From NCBI RefSeq assembly GCF_000143415.4, contig NW_003314340.1, forward strand, positions 818,470 to 882,469: a stretch of 64,000 bases of DNA, given 5' to 3'. Source of the DNA: Selaginella moellendorffii. Its lineage: Eukaryota > Streptophyta > Lycopodiopsida > Selaginellales > Selaginellaceae. The notes under the pieces were generated by a model. That model had not been told where the DNA came from and did no database searches. It saw only the letters and a program-made list of their open reading frames with translations. This document shows, one piece after another, positions 33,556 through 47,180 of this stretch; position 1 is the stretch's first letter; each line of letters opens with the position of its first letter. Both the position numbers and the translations under genes were made by a program.

Positions 33556-34148
33556 TCACACCTCGACATTCTCCTTGGCCGTTGTCTTCTTCACTGCTTC
33601 GGTTTCTTCCGAGGATCCGGGAACTTTTTCTTCTTCCTCGGCGGATTTCTTCGCTGTGAGCTCGGTCTGGAATTCGTCCGCTGCCTGCCCATGACAACAA
33701 AACCAAATGAGGCCGCGAGATTCACGAAAAGATCTCTTTTTTACTTGTTGGAAGCTCTTGACAGTCTTGCCGAGGCTCTTCCCAATCTCTGGGAGCTTCT
33801 TGGGCCCAAAAACCAGCGCCGCCACTCCGGCGATCACGACGAGCTCGGGCACGCCCAGCCCAAACAGCGCCATCACTCTGGCAGTCCGTCTCGTTGCTAG
33901 CATCGAATTGACGCCCCGCGCTCTCAGCCGCAGCACGCCATCGCCGAAAACCTCACGAGACGTCAACGAAGCTCCTGCGCCATGACAATCCAATTCGAAT
34001 CCTTCGTTTCATCCAATCGTTTTCGATCGAATTTACCTGGAACAAATGCGCTCGCTGGCGCATTGCATCGCGCCGCTGACGGCAATGGCGTGCTCCTCGC
34101 GATCGCAGCGGCAGGCCGGGCTTGGATTGGCAACACCGCCATCGCCAT
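33556..34148 (-). CDS. THA4: Thylakoid Tat translocase subunit Tha4 (TatA-type)
   Basis: Pore-forming component of the chloroplast delta-pH/Tat pathway, which moves folded proteins into the thylakoid lumen. Three exons: 34148-34037, 33974-33745 and 33684-33556, for 156 residues. The first roughly 70 residues are an Ala/Arg/Ser-rich transit peptide without acidic clusters. The mature part is a classic TatA: one membrane helix (GVPELVVIAGVAALVFG) with the functional Glu near its start, the FGPKKLPEIG hinge, then an amphipathic helix (SLGKTVKSFQQAADEFQTEL) and an acidic tail (KSAEEEEKVPGSSEETEAV). Hcf106 (TatB-type) is the alternative; the short tail and Glu position favour Tha4. The upstream ATG of two (34148, 34142) was chosen. 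A telo-box lies just upstream. Confidence 0.92.
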
Positions 34149-34153
34149 CGCTA

Positions 34154-34162
34154 AAACCCTAG
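34154..34162. promoter_or_regulatory. Telo-box upstream of Tha4
   Basis: AAACCCTAG begins 6 bp upstream of the Tha4 start codon, so it may sit in the leader or near the transcript start. Function inferred only. Confidence 0.35.
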
Positions 34163-34232
34163 AATATTATCCCCGCGCCATTAGACCGCCATCAGCTTAG
34201 AGGAGAGAGAAAACGCTACACATGGAACACGA

Positions 34233-34315
34233 GCTAGCTTGCCCGAGAGGTCCAAGGGGGGTGACTTAAGATCACCTGCACGTAGTGCGCGTGGGTTCGA
34301 ACCCCACAGCTAGCA
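34233..34315 (+). tRNA. tRNA-Leu (anticodon TAA)
   Basis: A 7-bp acceptor stem (GCTAGCT with AGCTAGC, discriminator A at 34315) encloses a type-II cloverleaf. The anticodon stem GGTGA/TCACC carries the loop CTTAAGA, with anticodon TAA at 34267-34269. A long variable arm (around TGCACGTAGTGCG) is diagnostic of Leu or Ser, and the T arm is GTGGG-TTCGAAC-CCCAC. No intron. It lies between the divergent Tha4 and F2KP genes. Confidence 0.93.
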
Positions 34316-34452
34316 AGATTTTGGAAATTTGAATCGATCACAAAACCTCCTTACTCACAGGTTCCTCTCCCGCGAATCGATCGCAAGACCTCCTTCACTA
34401 TTCCAACGAATAGATTTGAGGAGCATTTTCAATGTGACTAGGGTTGGCGGGA

Positions 34453-37880
<3,428 letters not shown>

Positions 37881-37965
37881 TGTATAATGTATAGGGGCCA
37901 TTGTTTACTATCACAGTGGAGAAAATTTGGTTTCTATGGTTTGGTTTTGATTGATTAGCATGGTT

Positions 37966-38049
37966 CCGACCTTAGCTCAGTTGGTAGAGCGGAGGACTGT
38001 AGTGCTCACAGACATCCTTAGGTCGCTGGTTCGATTCCGGCAGGTCGGA
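37966..38049 (+). tRNA. tRNA-Tyr (anticodon GTA) with intron
   Basis: Acceptor stem CCGACCT/AGGTCGG with discriminator A. D arm TTAGCTCAGTTGGTAGAGC; T arm GCTGGTTCGATTCCGGC. Anticodon GTA at 37999-38001. An 11-nt intron at 38003-38013 follows the base after the anticodon, as in nuclear plant tRNA-Tyr genes. Confidence 0.97.
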
Positions 38050-38332
38050 CACTCTTTTCTTTTTCGCTCCTCTGTAAAGCTTTGATCCACGCCTTGTGTT
38101 TTTTTTCTTGGTGTGGCTATATTTCATTTTGGGAGGGAGAGAGCGCGAGCGTTTTGTGGCGGCCAAATGCAAGAACGATCTTCCTCTTCCTCGTCTTCGT
38201 CTTCGCGCTGGTGTTGTGGAGCCGCACCCGCCGCTAGAGAGGAAGATCACGAATCAGGTGAGGCATTCTTTCTTCCGGATCGCGCTGTTCTTGTTCTTGA
38301 TCTCGGCTTTCTTGCTCGAATTCTTGCCAGAC

Positions 38333-39669
38333 ATGGCGGCGGCGCAGTCGCAGAAGTGGAGCTACTTCTCTAACAAACCGCAGTGAGTGGTAGTGTGGAT
38401 TTGTGAGCGCTTCCAGCTAGCGGCATTTCCTTTTCCTTGGATTTCTTCCTCTCCTTTTTCTTTCTCCTCTCGAAATATCCCAGCGCGGGGCTTGCTAGAG
38501 CGGAAATCTCTCCTCTTTCTCCCTGTGTGTGCTTCGTTTTGCAAGAAATTCTCGCGGACTGACTAAAATGGGTGGATCTGCATTGGAATCGCTGGGCAAA
38601 AGCCTCAAAGAGACGCTCCACAAGGCCTCCTCGGACAGCGACAAGCGGCGGCTCACGGCGGACATGCAGAAGCTAGTGTGGGCGCAGCAGCGCCAGGAGC
38701 CAGCGGCGCCGCCACCGCCACCGCCAGGAACCACCGACGCCGCCAGCGATCCCGACCAAAACGACGAGATGGTTAAGGCGGTGGACAGCATCCAGGCCAA
38801 GGAGGAGGAGATCGAGAAGCGCAAGGCCGAGGTCCACCAGAGGGTCCAGGCAAAGCTTAGCAAAGTGGAGCTGGAAGCTCGCAGCTTGGACAACCTCCGC
38901 CGGGTAAGAAAGCTGGAAATCCTCCCTTCCTTCTCTTCGTCACTCTTCTACTCTTCTTGGAGTTGGAAAAGTTCTAAAGTTTTTCATACTCTTCTAGAAA
39001 GCTGGAAATCCTCTCTTCCTCCTCTTCGTTCGTTCTAAAGTCCTCAAGTTTTCATACTCTTCTACTGTTCTTGGAGTTGGAAAAGTTCTAAATTTTTTCA
39101 TACTCTTCTTCTCTTCTAGAAAGCTGGAAATCCTTTGCTTCTCTTCGTTCGTTCTAAAGTTCTCAAGTTTCCATACTCTTCTACTCTTCTAGGAGTTGGA
39201 AAAGTTCTAAAGTTCTTTGGGACTCTTTTCTTCCAGGAGTTGGAAAATCTCGAGGATCCGACGAGGAAGGAAGTCGGGGAGATCCGCAAGAAGATTGAGG
39301 CGGTGGACCGGGAGCTCAAGCCGCTCAAGCAGCAGTTTGACAAGAAGGTACTCGTTTCCTCCCTTCCTTTTCTTGCTCCTTGTGTGCGCTTGGTTTGCCG
39401 AGGATCCATGCTACAATGTGTGCAGGAAAAGGAGTTTAAAGATGCCTCCAAGGCCCTCGACGACAAGGTGAAGCTCAAGGCCTCGCTCGTGAGCAAATTG
39501 ATGGAGGTAAAGTTCTTGGTTGTCTCTTCTCACAACTTTTACAAGCCCGAGCTCGTTCTTCCAGGTTGTGACCGAGAGCGAGGCCGTGAGGATGAAGAAG
39601 CTCAACGAGCTCTCCAAGAGCTTCGATGATATGGACACCGCCGCGCTCGTTGCCAGTGGTGGAGCTTGA
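38333..39669 (+). CDS. RAB6-interacting golgin-type protein (DUF662)
   Basis: Coiled-coil protein of the plant DUF662/GORAB-like family, annotated as Golgi-associated in relatives; the role in plants is poorly known. Five exons: 38333-38382, 38546-38903, 39237-39347, 39426-39506 and 39565-39669, for 234 residues. The core reads SIQAKEEEIEKRKAEVHQRV, DPTRKEVGEIRKKIEAVDRE, and ESEAVRMKKLNELSKSFDDM, the conserved block of the family. The N-terminus SLGKSLKETLHKASSDSDKR precedes a Pro-rich linker. The first exon (MAAAQSQKWSYFSNKP) joins in frame through a GT-AG intron. If that exon is leader only, translation would begin at 38568 (MGGSALES). Intron 2 is a minisatellite. Confidence 0.85.
38905..39230. 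repeat. Three-copy minisatellite filling intron 2 of the DUF662 gene
   Basis: Three imperfect tandem copies of about 105-120 bp, each starting near aaagctggaaatcctc and containing ggagttggaaaagttc, then a T-rich end with cttctag. The ggagttggaaaa part matches the start of exon 3 at 39236-39248. Confidence 0.85.
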
Positions 39670-40258
39670 GATCCACTCTCGAGCTCGCAAATCCACGAAC
39701 TCACAAACACTTCATAGGTGAAGATACTACACACACACACACACACACACTTACTCGTCGCAAATTCCTTCCTTTTTTTCTCGCTTTCACTTCTCCTTGC
39801 TTTGGCGGATTACATACATAGCTCGTGATCAAGATCAAGAAAAAAAAAAGAAAAAAAAAAAAAAGCCGCAGCGATTTTGTTGGTGTTTTCCTTTTTGTGA
39901 TACGGAGCCTGGCTGCACTCCTCCTTTCGCGTCTGTGACACACAAACTTTATCATACAGTAAGAAAGAAATGCCCAGACGTTTCCAAAGTGTGGATTTTT
40001 TTGTTTCTTCCTTGTCACTGGAATGGAATCTAGCTTGCTTGGATGGAGATAGATCCTTGCCGTGTTCTTCAGTCTAGTTTTGGATCTTATCTTCCAACTT
40101 TCCTGGAGAGCTGGAGATCTTTGCTATGTTCTTCAGTCTAGTTTTGGAAGATAGATCGTTGCTAAGTTCTTCAGCCTAGTTTGATCTTATCTTCCAACTT
40201 TTATGGATTAAGTTTGCTCGATTCTTCCTGGAGAGTTTAACAAAGAGCCAGAGAGAAT
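39670..40258. other. Convergent 3' region with simple repeats
   Basis: Contains an (AC)11 microsatellite at 39729-39750, A-rich runs at about 39839-39864, and a roughly 50-bp direct repeat around 40075-40205 (gttttggatcttatcttcca and ttgctatgttcttcagt units). No gene. Confidence 0.6.
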
Positions 40259-41124
40259 TCATTTGACCTTCCTGAGTAGCACGTAGAGGCGCTGATCCAT
40301 TTGCAGCTCGTTAAGATGCTGTGGATCTCCCTTGAGTTTCATCAGCAATCCCCCAAACGACACATAAATGTCTCTGATCGAGCGAAGATTTGAGAGAGGT
40401 TTAAACAGAAGAAGGAAAAGTACGCTGGAAATACGTACACTTTGAGAGCGCCCGTGCTATGGTCGTCGCTATACTTGTAGAGCTTACCGTACATGACGTA
40501 GTCGTAGCGATCCGCGAGCGACCTCTTGCCACTCTAAAGCAAAGCGAAGAAAGAGATATAAAAGAAGGAAAAGGTGAAAAGCTGGGAATGGATGGAATGG
40601 AATTGAAAGCTACGCTAGGTGGATCAATCAATCGAGTGCTGGGTTTTGGCGGATTTGGCTCTTTTCTTGCGTGATCTTGGGTTGTTTGAATCAAAGTTGT
40701 GGACCACCGAGGGAAAAAAAGGGAATTTTTTTTGCATACCTGATCAAGCACGCCTTCGTCGGGCGTGCCATCCAGGCTGAGCGTCGGCGCCAAAGCCATG
40801 GTGAATTTTTCGTCCCTGTGGAGAGGGTACACATCGCAGTTGACATCCAGGAGCAAATGCATGTCGAATTGCTCGCTGTGTGCCTCGATCCTCGACACTG
40901 CGCACCACCGAAAAAGAGCACCCAAAGGATTAGTTTTTGTTCTTGTGGATCGTTCTCCAAAAAACGCTTTTGTGTAACGGAGAACACTCGCAACTAGGAG
41001 AGAAGTTTGAGAGATTCGACGAGGGAATGATTAGAGGAAGAAGGGACTTTCCTTTGTCGAATTTCTTGCCGTCCGGGTCGATGTCGGTGACCCGGAAGAT
41101 GTCCTCGAGGAGCAAGTTCGCCAT
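40259..41124 (-). CDS. RPB8: Common RNA polymerase subunit RPB8 (RPABC3)
   Basis: Subunit shared by RNA polymerases I, II and III. Four exons: 41124-41052, 40897-40740, 40533-40439 and 40373-40259, for 146 residues, the normal length. Conserved stretches: [56 protein letters not shown] and [20 protein letters not shown], ending LYVLLRKVK. Introns 2 and 3 are GT-AG. Intron 1 must begin right after GACAAAG to keep the family sequence KFDKVSRIEAH, yet the intron there reads GAAAGT instead of GTAAGT. The only nearby GT donor would shift the frame. So this is a non-canonical GA-AG intron, a base change or a sequencing error. Otherwise the gene looks intact. Confidence 0.92.
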
Positions 41125-41445
41125 AGCTCTCTCTCTCTCTCCCCCCCCAGAAAGCTTTGAGAAAAACTTTGAGAAAACCACCACCCTTTGAGAAAAAACT
41201 TTGCTTTGTTTGCAAACTCGGAATGTAGGCTCTCGCTATATCTAGAAAAGAGTGTTTGGAAGATTTTAGAAAAGTTAACGCTGATATCTCGCCCGATCAC
41301 ACACAAAATTCTAGTAAAAAGGAGATTTTTACAGAAGTTTTCTCGGTTTTCTTTTTTCTCTCAATCACAAAACTAACTTAAAGTATCTTCCTTTCTGCAT
41401 CTGTACATAAGAATCGCGTGCTAAACTATAACTATCAAAGGACGA

Positions 41446-43814
41446 TCATACCGCAGCTGGTGTTTGGCTGCTCGCTTGCGAGTAGACAAGCAAAGATTTG
41501 ATGAAGTTCTCGTACCTCCGGCGGAAAGTTGGGAATCTGGATACGCTGGTGGAAATTCCTTGAATCCTGGGAAACAAAACACGTAAAAGAGTGTGAGTCC
41601 CAAGTACAAAAAGAGATTTTGGAAGAGATATCTTGAGAACTCTGCGAGCTAGAGTTACCTTCTGCTGAGAGCTTCTAGCTCTCCTTTGCGAACGTTGTCT
41701 TGCGGTGCAATGGCTCCATTGTCCCACTCGGCGTCGCTGCTCAGGAGCGTCAGCTTTTCCAAGTATCGCTCCTCGCTGGGATGGAGCTTGGCGGCTCGGA
41801 TTTGCTCTTTGAGTACCAGCAGCGGCTCGAAGAACCAATCCAGCAGTCGGTCCTCGGGACGATTGAAGACTGTCAGCTCCAAGCCACTATCTGCGGCAAG
41901 TTTTCATTAGTTCTAACCGAAGAAAGAGATCTCCCTCCCAAACTTACACAAAACTAAGCCTGTGGAGCTCGACTTGGCTGAGAAGATGAGGTTCATGAGC
42001 AAAGAATACGCCGGCAACTTCACGGCTATGAACTTGTTCTTGGACTTGTCACTCAGGTACTCTTCCAGGTCCGAGGTCTTGAGGACTCCCTTGTGAATCA
42101 AATCTTTGCTGTGCTCGCAGCACGACTTAAACATATGTTCCCAGACCTGTCAAACTAGTGTCAAAAGCTGGAAAAGAAAAATGAGTATGGAGTTTCTACC
42201 TGGACCATCTTCACATCTTGTATACTTTGCTTGAGAGATTTCGACGCGGAGAGCTGGGGGATGATCATCCCAGCTTCGGAAGGCTTTTGTTCCGGAGCTG
42301 GCTGCTTGGCCACTGCCTTCTGGGAGTGGCCCTTCTCTGGATCTGGAAGTACATCTTCAGCTTTGGAGACCCGTGAGCTATAGCTCGGCCTGATATAACA
42401 TCGATCGTTTGGCAAGAATGGTTGATAGAAACAATAACTACCTGGGAAGACACGATCCTTCTCTAAGATAAAGCACGTCATTTGTTTGCTCGTCAAACTC
42501 CGCACCCATAGCCACTATATAAGCCAAGCCAGACTTGAATGAATTCTCCTGGAAAACAAAGAAATGTATAACTCCACTCGACAAGCTTGGAAGAAAACAA
42601 AAGAATAGCAAACCTTGTGAACGATCACAGCAGCGTAGAGTCCCACAAAGATGCTGGTAAAAACCCCGGATACCACCGCGGCCACCACAACCAAAGGCCA
42701 CAGGAGAATCGCGAGGCCGGCGAATGGAACACACACAACTTTGACGCAAGTTCCCTCCTGCGAGACGATGAGATCGTCCAGCAAACGCTCCCAGCCTTTT
42801 ACGAGCATGAACGGGCTTTTGATGAGCGAGATGATCGCAAAGAGAGGGACGTCCACGATAACTCCAAGAACAGCAGCGACAAAACACGTTGGAATCTCGA
42901 GCAGCCTGCTAGAATTTTGTAAGTTTGATACTAAACACACACACTCTAAACCTCGAGAGTGGAAACCAACCTGATGTTATATGGGCCATCGATCGCCTCT
43001 CCATCGCGAAAGTCTGCAATATAAGCAGGACACGAGTGATAACACCAGTCCGTAAAATCGCGTACTACTGTGCAGCTTCCTTTGACAGTGCTAAAGCTTC
43101 CATCCTAGAAAAGCAGCAAAGTCAAGATAAACAGGGAAAAAAAATGGATAGAAAACGAAAACAAAGTCAGAAGAGGTAGGAGTTTTGTGGATATGAAACT
43201 GACACTCTACCTTACCAGGATGCAGGAGTGAGCTTTGTTCGTTCTTCCCTGGCCGACGGCCTCGAAAGTTGCCACCAGCGGCGTGAAAAAACCATATCCC
43301 AATCCAGTGAGAACGCTGCCGCAAATCACAGCTGCTGGCCACAGCACGAGAGGTAATGGAGCACACAAAGCTGCTACGAGTTTCAATAACAATCCCAGCT
43401 TTCTGGTCCTGGAAAAAACAGAAAAACAAACAAAGAAAGTTCTTTCAATGAATGATCTTAAGCTACAAACTTGAGCTCGACTTACTTGATGATGCTTTCA
43501 TAAATCCAGTAAACAAATGCTGGCCAGAGAGCGAGAGCAACTGTCACATTGCCCACGAAAATGATAGCCAGTGCCAAAGGAGCGATTAGAATTCCTGCGA
43601 AAAACAGGTTGGTTCCACTTTCTCTTGCTCTTTTCTTGCCAAGAAAGCTAAACTAGCTCGAGAGTTTCTCAGATCCACCAAGAAAACGAAAGACCCAAAG
43701 CAAAGAATTCCACTCACCTTTGCCAATCCCCACAAAGAAAAGGAGGAGAAAAAGCGGTACGAAGAGAACAAAACTCCAAACAGCAGCGCCCACGTCCACC
43801 CAAGACTGTGCCAT
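41446..43814 (-). CDS. Membrane protein of the At3g27390 family
   Basis: Plant multi-pass membrane protein of unknown function, about 558 residues. Ten exons: 43814-43718, 43594-43486, 43408-43216, 43104-42971, 42908-42614, 42548-42442, 42389-42200, 42146-41948, 41890-41659 and 41566-41446. Hydrophobic segments: AAVWSFVLFVPLFLLLFFVG, LIAPLALAIIFVGNVTVALA, LVAALCAPLPLVLWPAAVIC, VAAVLGVIVDVPLF, and GLAILLWPLVVVAAVVSGVF. Between them lie the conserved YGFFTPLVATFEAVGQG and DGSFSTVKGSCTVVRDFTDW. The C-terminal half is soluble, ending SRFPTFRRRYENFIKSLL. Exon 5 has a NAGNAG acceptor, so an isoform one Ser shorter is possible (start 42905). Introns are GT-AG. Its function is not established in any plant I know of. 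Confidence 0.9.
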
Positions 43815-44145
43815 GGCGCCCGCCTCTCTCGCTCTCTCGCTCGCTTCCCCCTAAAATTTTTTCTCTCTCTCACAATCAATCAATTATCCTACCTAAGGCC
43901 AAAACCAGACAAGGAATTCTTTCTTCCATGTGTGTGTACAGCTTTCATGGACAAAGCCCCGTGTTCGTGGATACAAGACCTTCTCTTTAAAGAAAAGAAG
44001 AAATGCTTCACTCGACACTCAACACTTCCACTGATACAAGTACGAAACTTCGTTTTTGAGAAGCTCAAAGACACCATCTCAAGTCAACTTGATTCACAGC
44101 CAAAAAGTCCTTTTTTTTTCTTCTTTTTTTTTCTTTTTTCGCTCG

Positions 44146-44903
44146 TCACGGAGTCTTGAGCAGTGATCTGAGCTTGTTTAGCGCATCACCCGCCACGACT
44201 CGAGCTTCACTGCTTGTGTCCACCGTGACAACGTCGTGTTCTTGCTGGTCTCCCACTTCCAAAAGCGCTAGCTGCGACTTTAGAAGCGAGGGTGGCATGT
44301 AGTGACCACCGGCTTTGAATCGAGACTCCACTCTCGCGGTGATCAAGTCCGACACTCTGAGATAGACGAACACCACCCGGCTTTTCTTCCTCTTCTTCCT
44401 CTCTCTTTCGTCACTGGCTCCGCGGAGGATGTCACGGTATGAAGTTTTCAACGCCGAGCACGCCAAAACCACTGGTTTTTCCTCCACCGAGTAGGCTGCG
44501 AGGAGATCCCTGAGCTTCTCCAGCCACGGAAGACGATCGGAGTCGGATAGAGGGATCCCGCTTCTCATCTTTTCTGGAACACAGAAGATCAGTGAGAGGA
44601 AATGAATTGATTTGCGGAAAGTCAGCCACCACCTATACTGTTTCGAGAGTGATAGTCGTCCGCATCGAGGAACTCACAACCAAGTTTCTCGGCAATCAGC
44701 CTTCCAATCGTCCTGCGATGCACAGAAAATTTTGGAAAAAATTTCAAGTCGAAGATCCAATCCTCTTACGTTTTGCCTGATCCAGAGACGCCAAAAACCA
44801 CGATTCCGAGGCCTGGAGAAACGTTTTAGGAGCTATGTGAAAGCTGAAGTTTCTGCTGCTTACCTGGAGATGAATCGAAAGCGCACTTGCTCTTAGCCGC
44901 CAT
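44146..44903 (-). CDS. Gluconokinase (GntK-type)
   Basis: P-loop kinase phosphorylating D-gluconate to 6-phosphogluconate, feeding the pentose phosphate pathway. Four exons: 44903-44864, 44812-44770, 44712-44639 and 44573-44146, for 194 residues. Walker A is GVSGSGKTT at about 21-29. It is followed by LGCEFLDADDYHSRN, KMRSGIPLSDSDRLPWLEKL, and VVLACSALKTSYRDILRG, the standard signature of the family. GGHYMPPSLLKSQLALLE is the conserved gluconate-kinase C-terminal block. A basic insert (ERERKKRKKSR) precedes VVFVYL. No targeting peptide is evident, so it is probably cytosolic. It lies 122 bp downstream of the KONJAC-like gene on the same strand. Confidence 0.93.
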
Positions 44904-45025
44904 AGCTTGTGGAGCTCTACGACACGAAACCTATGGAATGTTCCATGAACCAACGAACGAAACAAAAAGAGAAAACAAAAAGAAAGCGTAGCTTCCGTAA
45001 TCTGGGGTTATTTTAGTCAATCGCT

Positions 45026-47180
45026 TCAAAGAATGATCTCTTCATGGACACTTCGGTTGAGTGTCTTGTGAGAGAGAACTATGCAGTTGATCACCACGAC
45101 CTCATCCTCTACAGAAACGCCCTCGCCTGGAATAATCAAACGTTAGACTTGTCCACCAGAAGAAAATGCTCATGTTCTCACCCAAAATTGTGATGCCCAA
45201 CTTTGTAGTGTAGTCTCCGCCACCCTGATATCTCCCGGTAGGCTCTACACAAGAATAATTAAAAAGGTCTTTTACCTGTACACGAGCCCATCTTCCAAGC
45301 GAGGACTTCCATCCAATAATCGCATTCATGACCACCGCATTTTCCTACAACCAGAAGATAAGAGAATGTTTCTTTAACGGTAGAAATCATAAAGGTTTTA
45401 CCTCTATCTCGACATCGTCAAGGATTATGCAGCCGATAAGCCTCACACCTGGTCCGATGCGAGCATTCGCAGAAATGGAAACGTTTGGACCAATCTACAA
45501 ACATGGAAAAACAAAAAAAAAAAAAAAAACAAGCCAAAGTTCCTCAAGTTTTCTCTAGAAAAGACTCGTGTTACCTTCGCAGAGGGATGAGTTTTCGCGG
45601 AGGGATGGATGTAAACATCGCCGGAAACAATAGCACCTTTGCTGTCGCTCTTCGCAAGCAAGTGTGGAGAAGTAGTTCGATACTGTCCAAGGTACAGAGC
45701 CGAGCATCTTAGCGAAATCCTGGAGTTAAAAAAGTTTGACAACAAAAAGCAAGTTGAGAAAGCGAATAACAAAAACAAACAACAATCCACTCACCCTGGA
45801 ACTTTGATCTGTTCCCAGAAATCTTGAGTTTCATAAGCGTACAGCTTCTTCTTTCCAGCTAGCGGTGTCAGAATGTCTTGGTCCAAGCGAATGAAGTCTG
45901 CCGACAATGTCCTGCATCACACAGAAATCTTTTTTAATAGAGTATTTCTCGATCCGTGAACGTACTTGGTAGCGGACTGAAGGGCCTCAAAGCTTGTAAG
46001 TCGACGAAGAACAGCTGCACAAAGACCAAGCATTCAGTGTGGGAAAAATAGTCTCCAGGCAAACCTCTATCATGGCGTGCCGATTTAACGTCTTGAATCG
46101 CGATGAAAATCTCGGGGCTAAAGATGTAAACGCCGCAGTTGATGAGGTCGCTTACCTGCAAGGACGAGAAGCTAAGGCTTTTGTTTCAAGAATAAGTAAG
46201 ACATGGAGGCTTACGAAGGTTTCGGGCTTCTCAGCGTAGTGTAGCAATTCGCCACTGTCTGAGTCTGCTACAAGCTCGCCAAATTCGCTAGCCACTTCCG
46301 GTGACACCTGAAAACAAAGTCTCCAAGATTGTAAGGAAGCTTTTCCTCCGATGTGGAAGCATCACGCACCTTTTTCACTAAGATAGTTCCCATGCCTCCA
46401 CATTTGCGATGGAAAGCTGGCAGAACGAAAAAAACTTAGACAGCGAAAAGCTCCAGACTCTTTACTCTTACCCAGCATGTCCGTGAGAGGGAAGCTACAA
46501 CATACATCGCAATTCAGTACTATAATGTCTGTCTGCAAGAAAGAAAACGAGAAACAAGAAGAAAAAAAAACAGTCATCCAGTTAACGAGACATGTAAACT
46601 CTTACAGGGTCTTCTTCCAAAATTAAGTCCCGGAACTGATACAAGCCACCGGCAGAGCCGTGGGGCTTATCTTCCTTGAGATATCTACAAGAACACAAAA
46701 AGTTGTCAAGAAGAAAACAAACTTGACGAAGAAGAGTGGAGTTCTACAATTCACCTTACAGGAACCTTTAGTTCGTTCGAGAGCGCGGACGTATACAAGG
46801 CAAATTCCCTGTCCTCGTAGAATCCTATCAAGTAAATGTGTGCCAAATTCTCAATCTGAAAAGCGGAAGAACAAAGAAAACAAAGAAGAGAAAAGTTTTA
46901 GCTGCACCAATATCACGAAGAACAAGTCTTAAGTTCAAAGGAAAAAAACCTTTTTGCAAGCGAGAATCGGGTGCTGGACCATGGGCTGTCCAGCCAGCGG
47001 GAAGAGCGGCTTAGCGACATTGAGAGACAATGGCCGGAATCGAGTTCCTGGAGATAGAACCACACCAATTCACCGGAAAAATCCACTTGGAAACTCCACC
47101 AAACCAAAAAAAACTTTCATACCTTTAGTTGGCCCTCCCACGAGTATCACTGCCACAACCTTCTCTGATTCCTCGCTCAT
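45026..47180 (-). CDS. KJC: GDP-mannose pyrophosphorylase-family protein, KONJAC-like
   Basis: Homologue of Arabidopsis KONJAC1/2, which stimulate GMPP (VTC1) and so GDP-mannose supply for glucomannan and ascorbate. Fifteen exons: 47180-47123, 47047-46950, 46855-46755, 46684-46606, 46532-46472, 46416-46370, 46307-46215, 46155-46065, 46014-45966, 45911-45795, 45719-45575, 45494-45402, 45344-45276, 45224-45182 and 45126-45026. They give 414 residues, as in KJC1. The N-terminal nucleotidyltransferase fold has [38 protein letters not shown], and [18 protein letters not shown]. The C-terminal left-handed beta-helix has hexapeptide repeats ([19 protein letters not shown]) and ends SVHEEIIL. Whether it has catalytic activity cannot be judged. 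The start fits the family's EEKVVAVI N-terminus. Confidence 0.94.
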
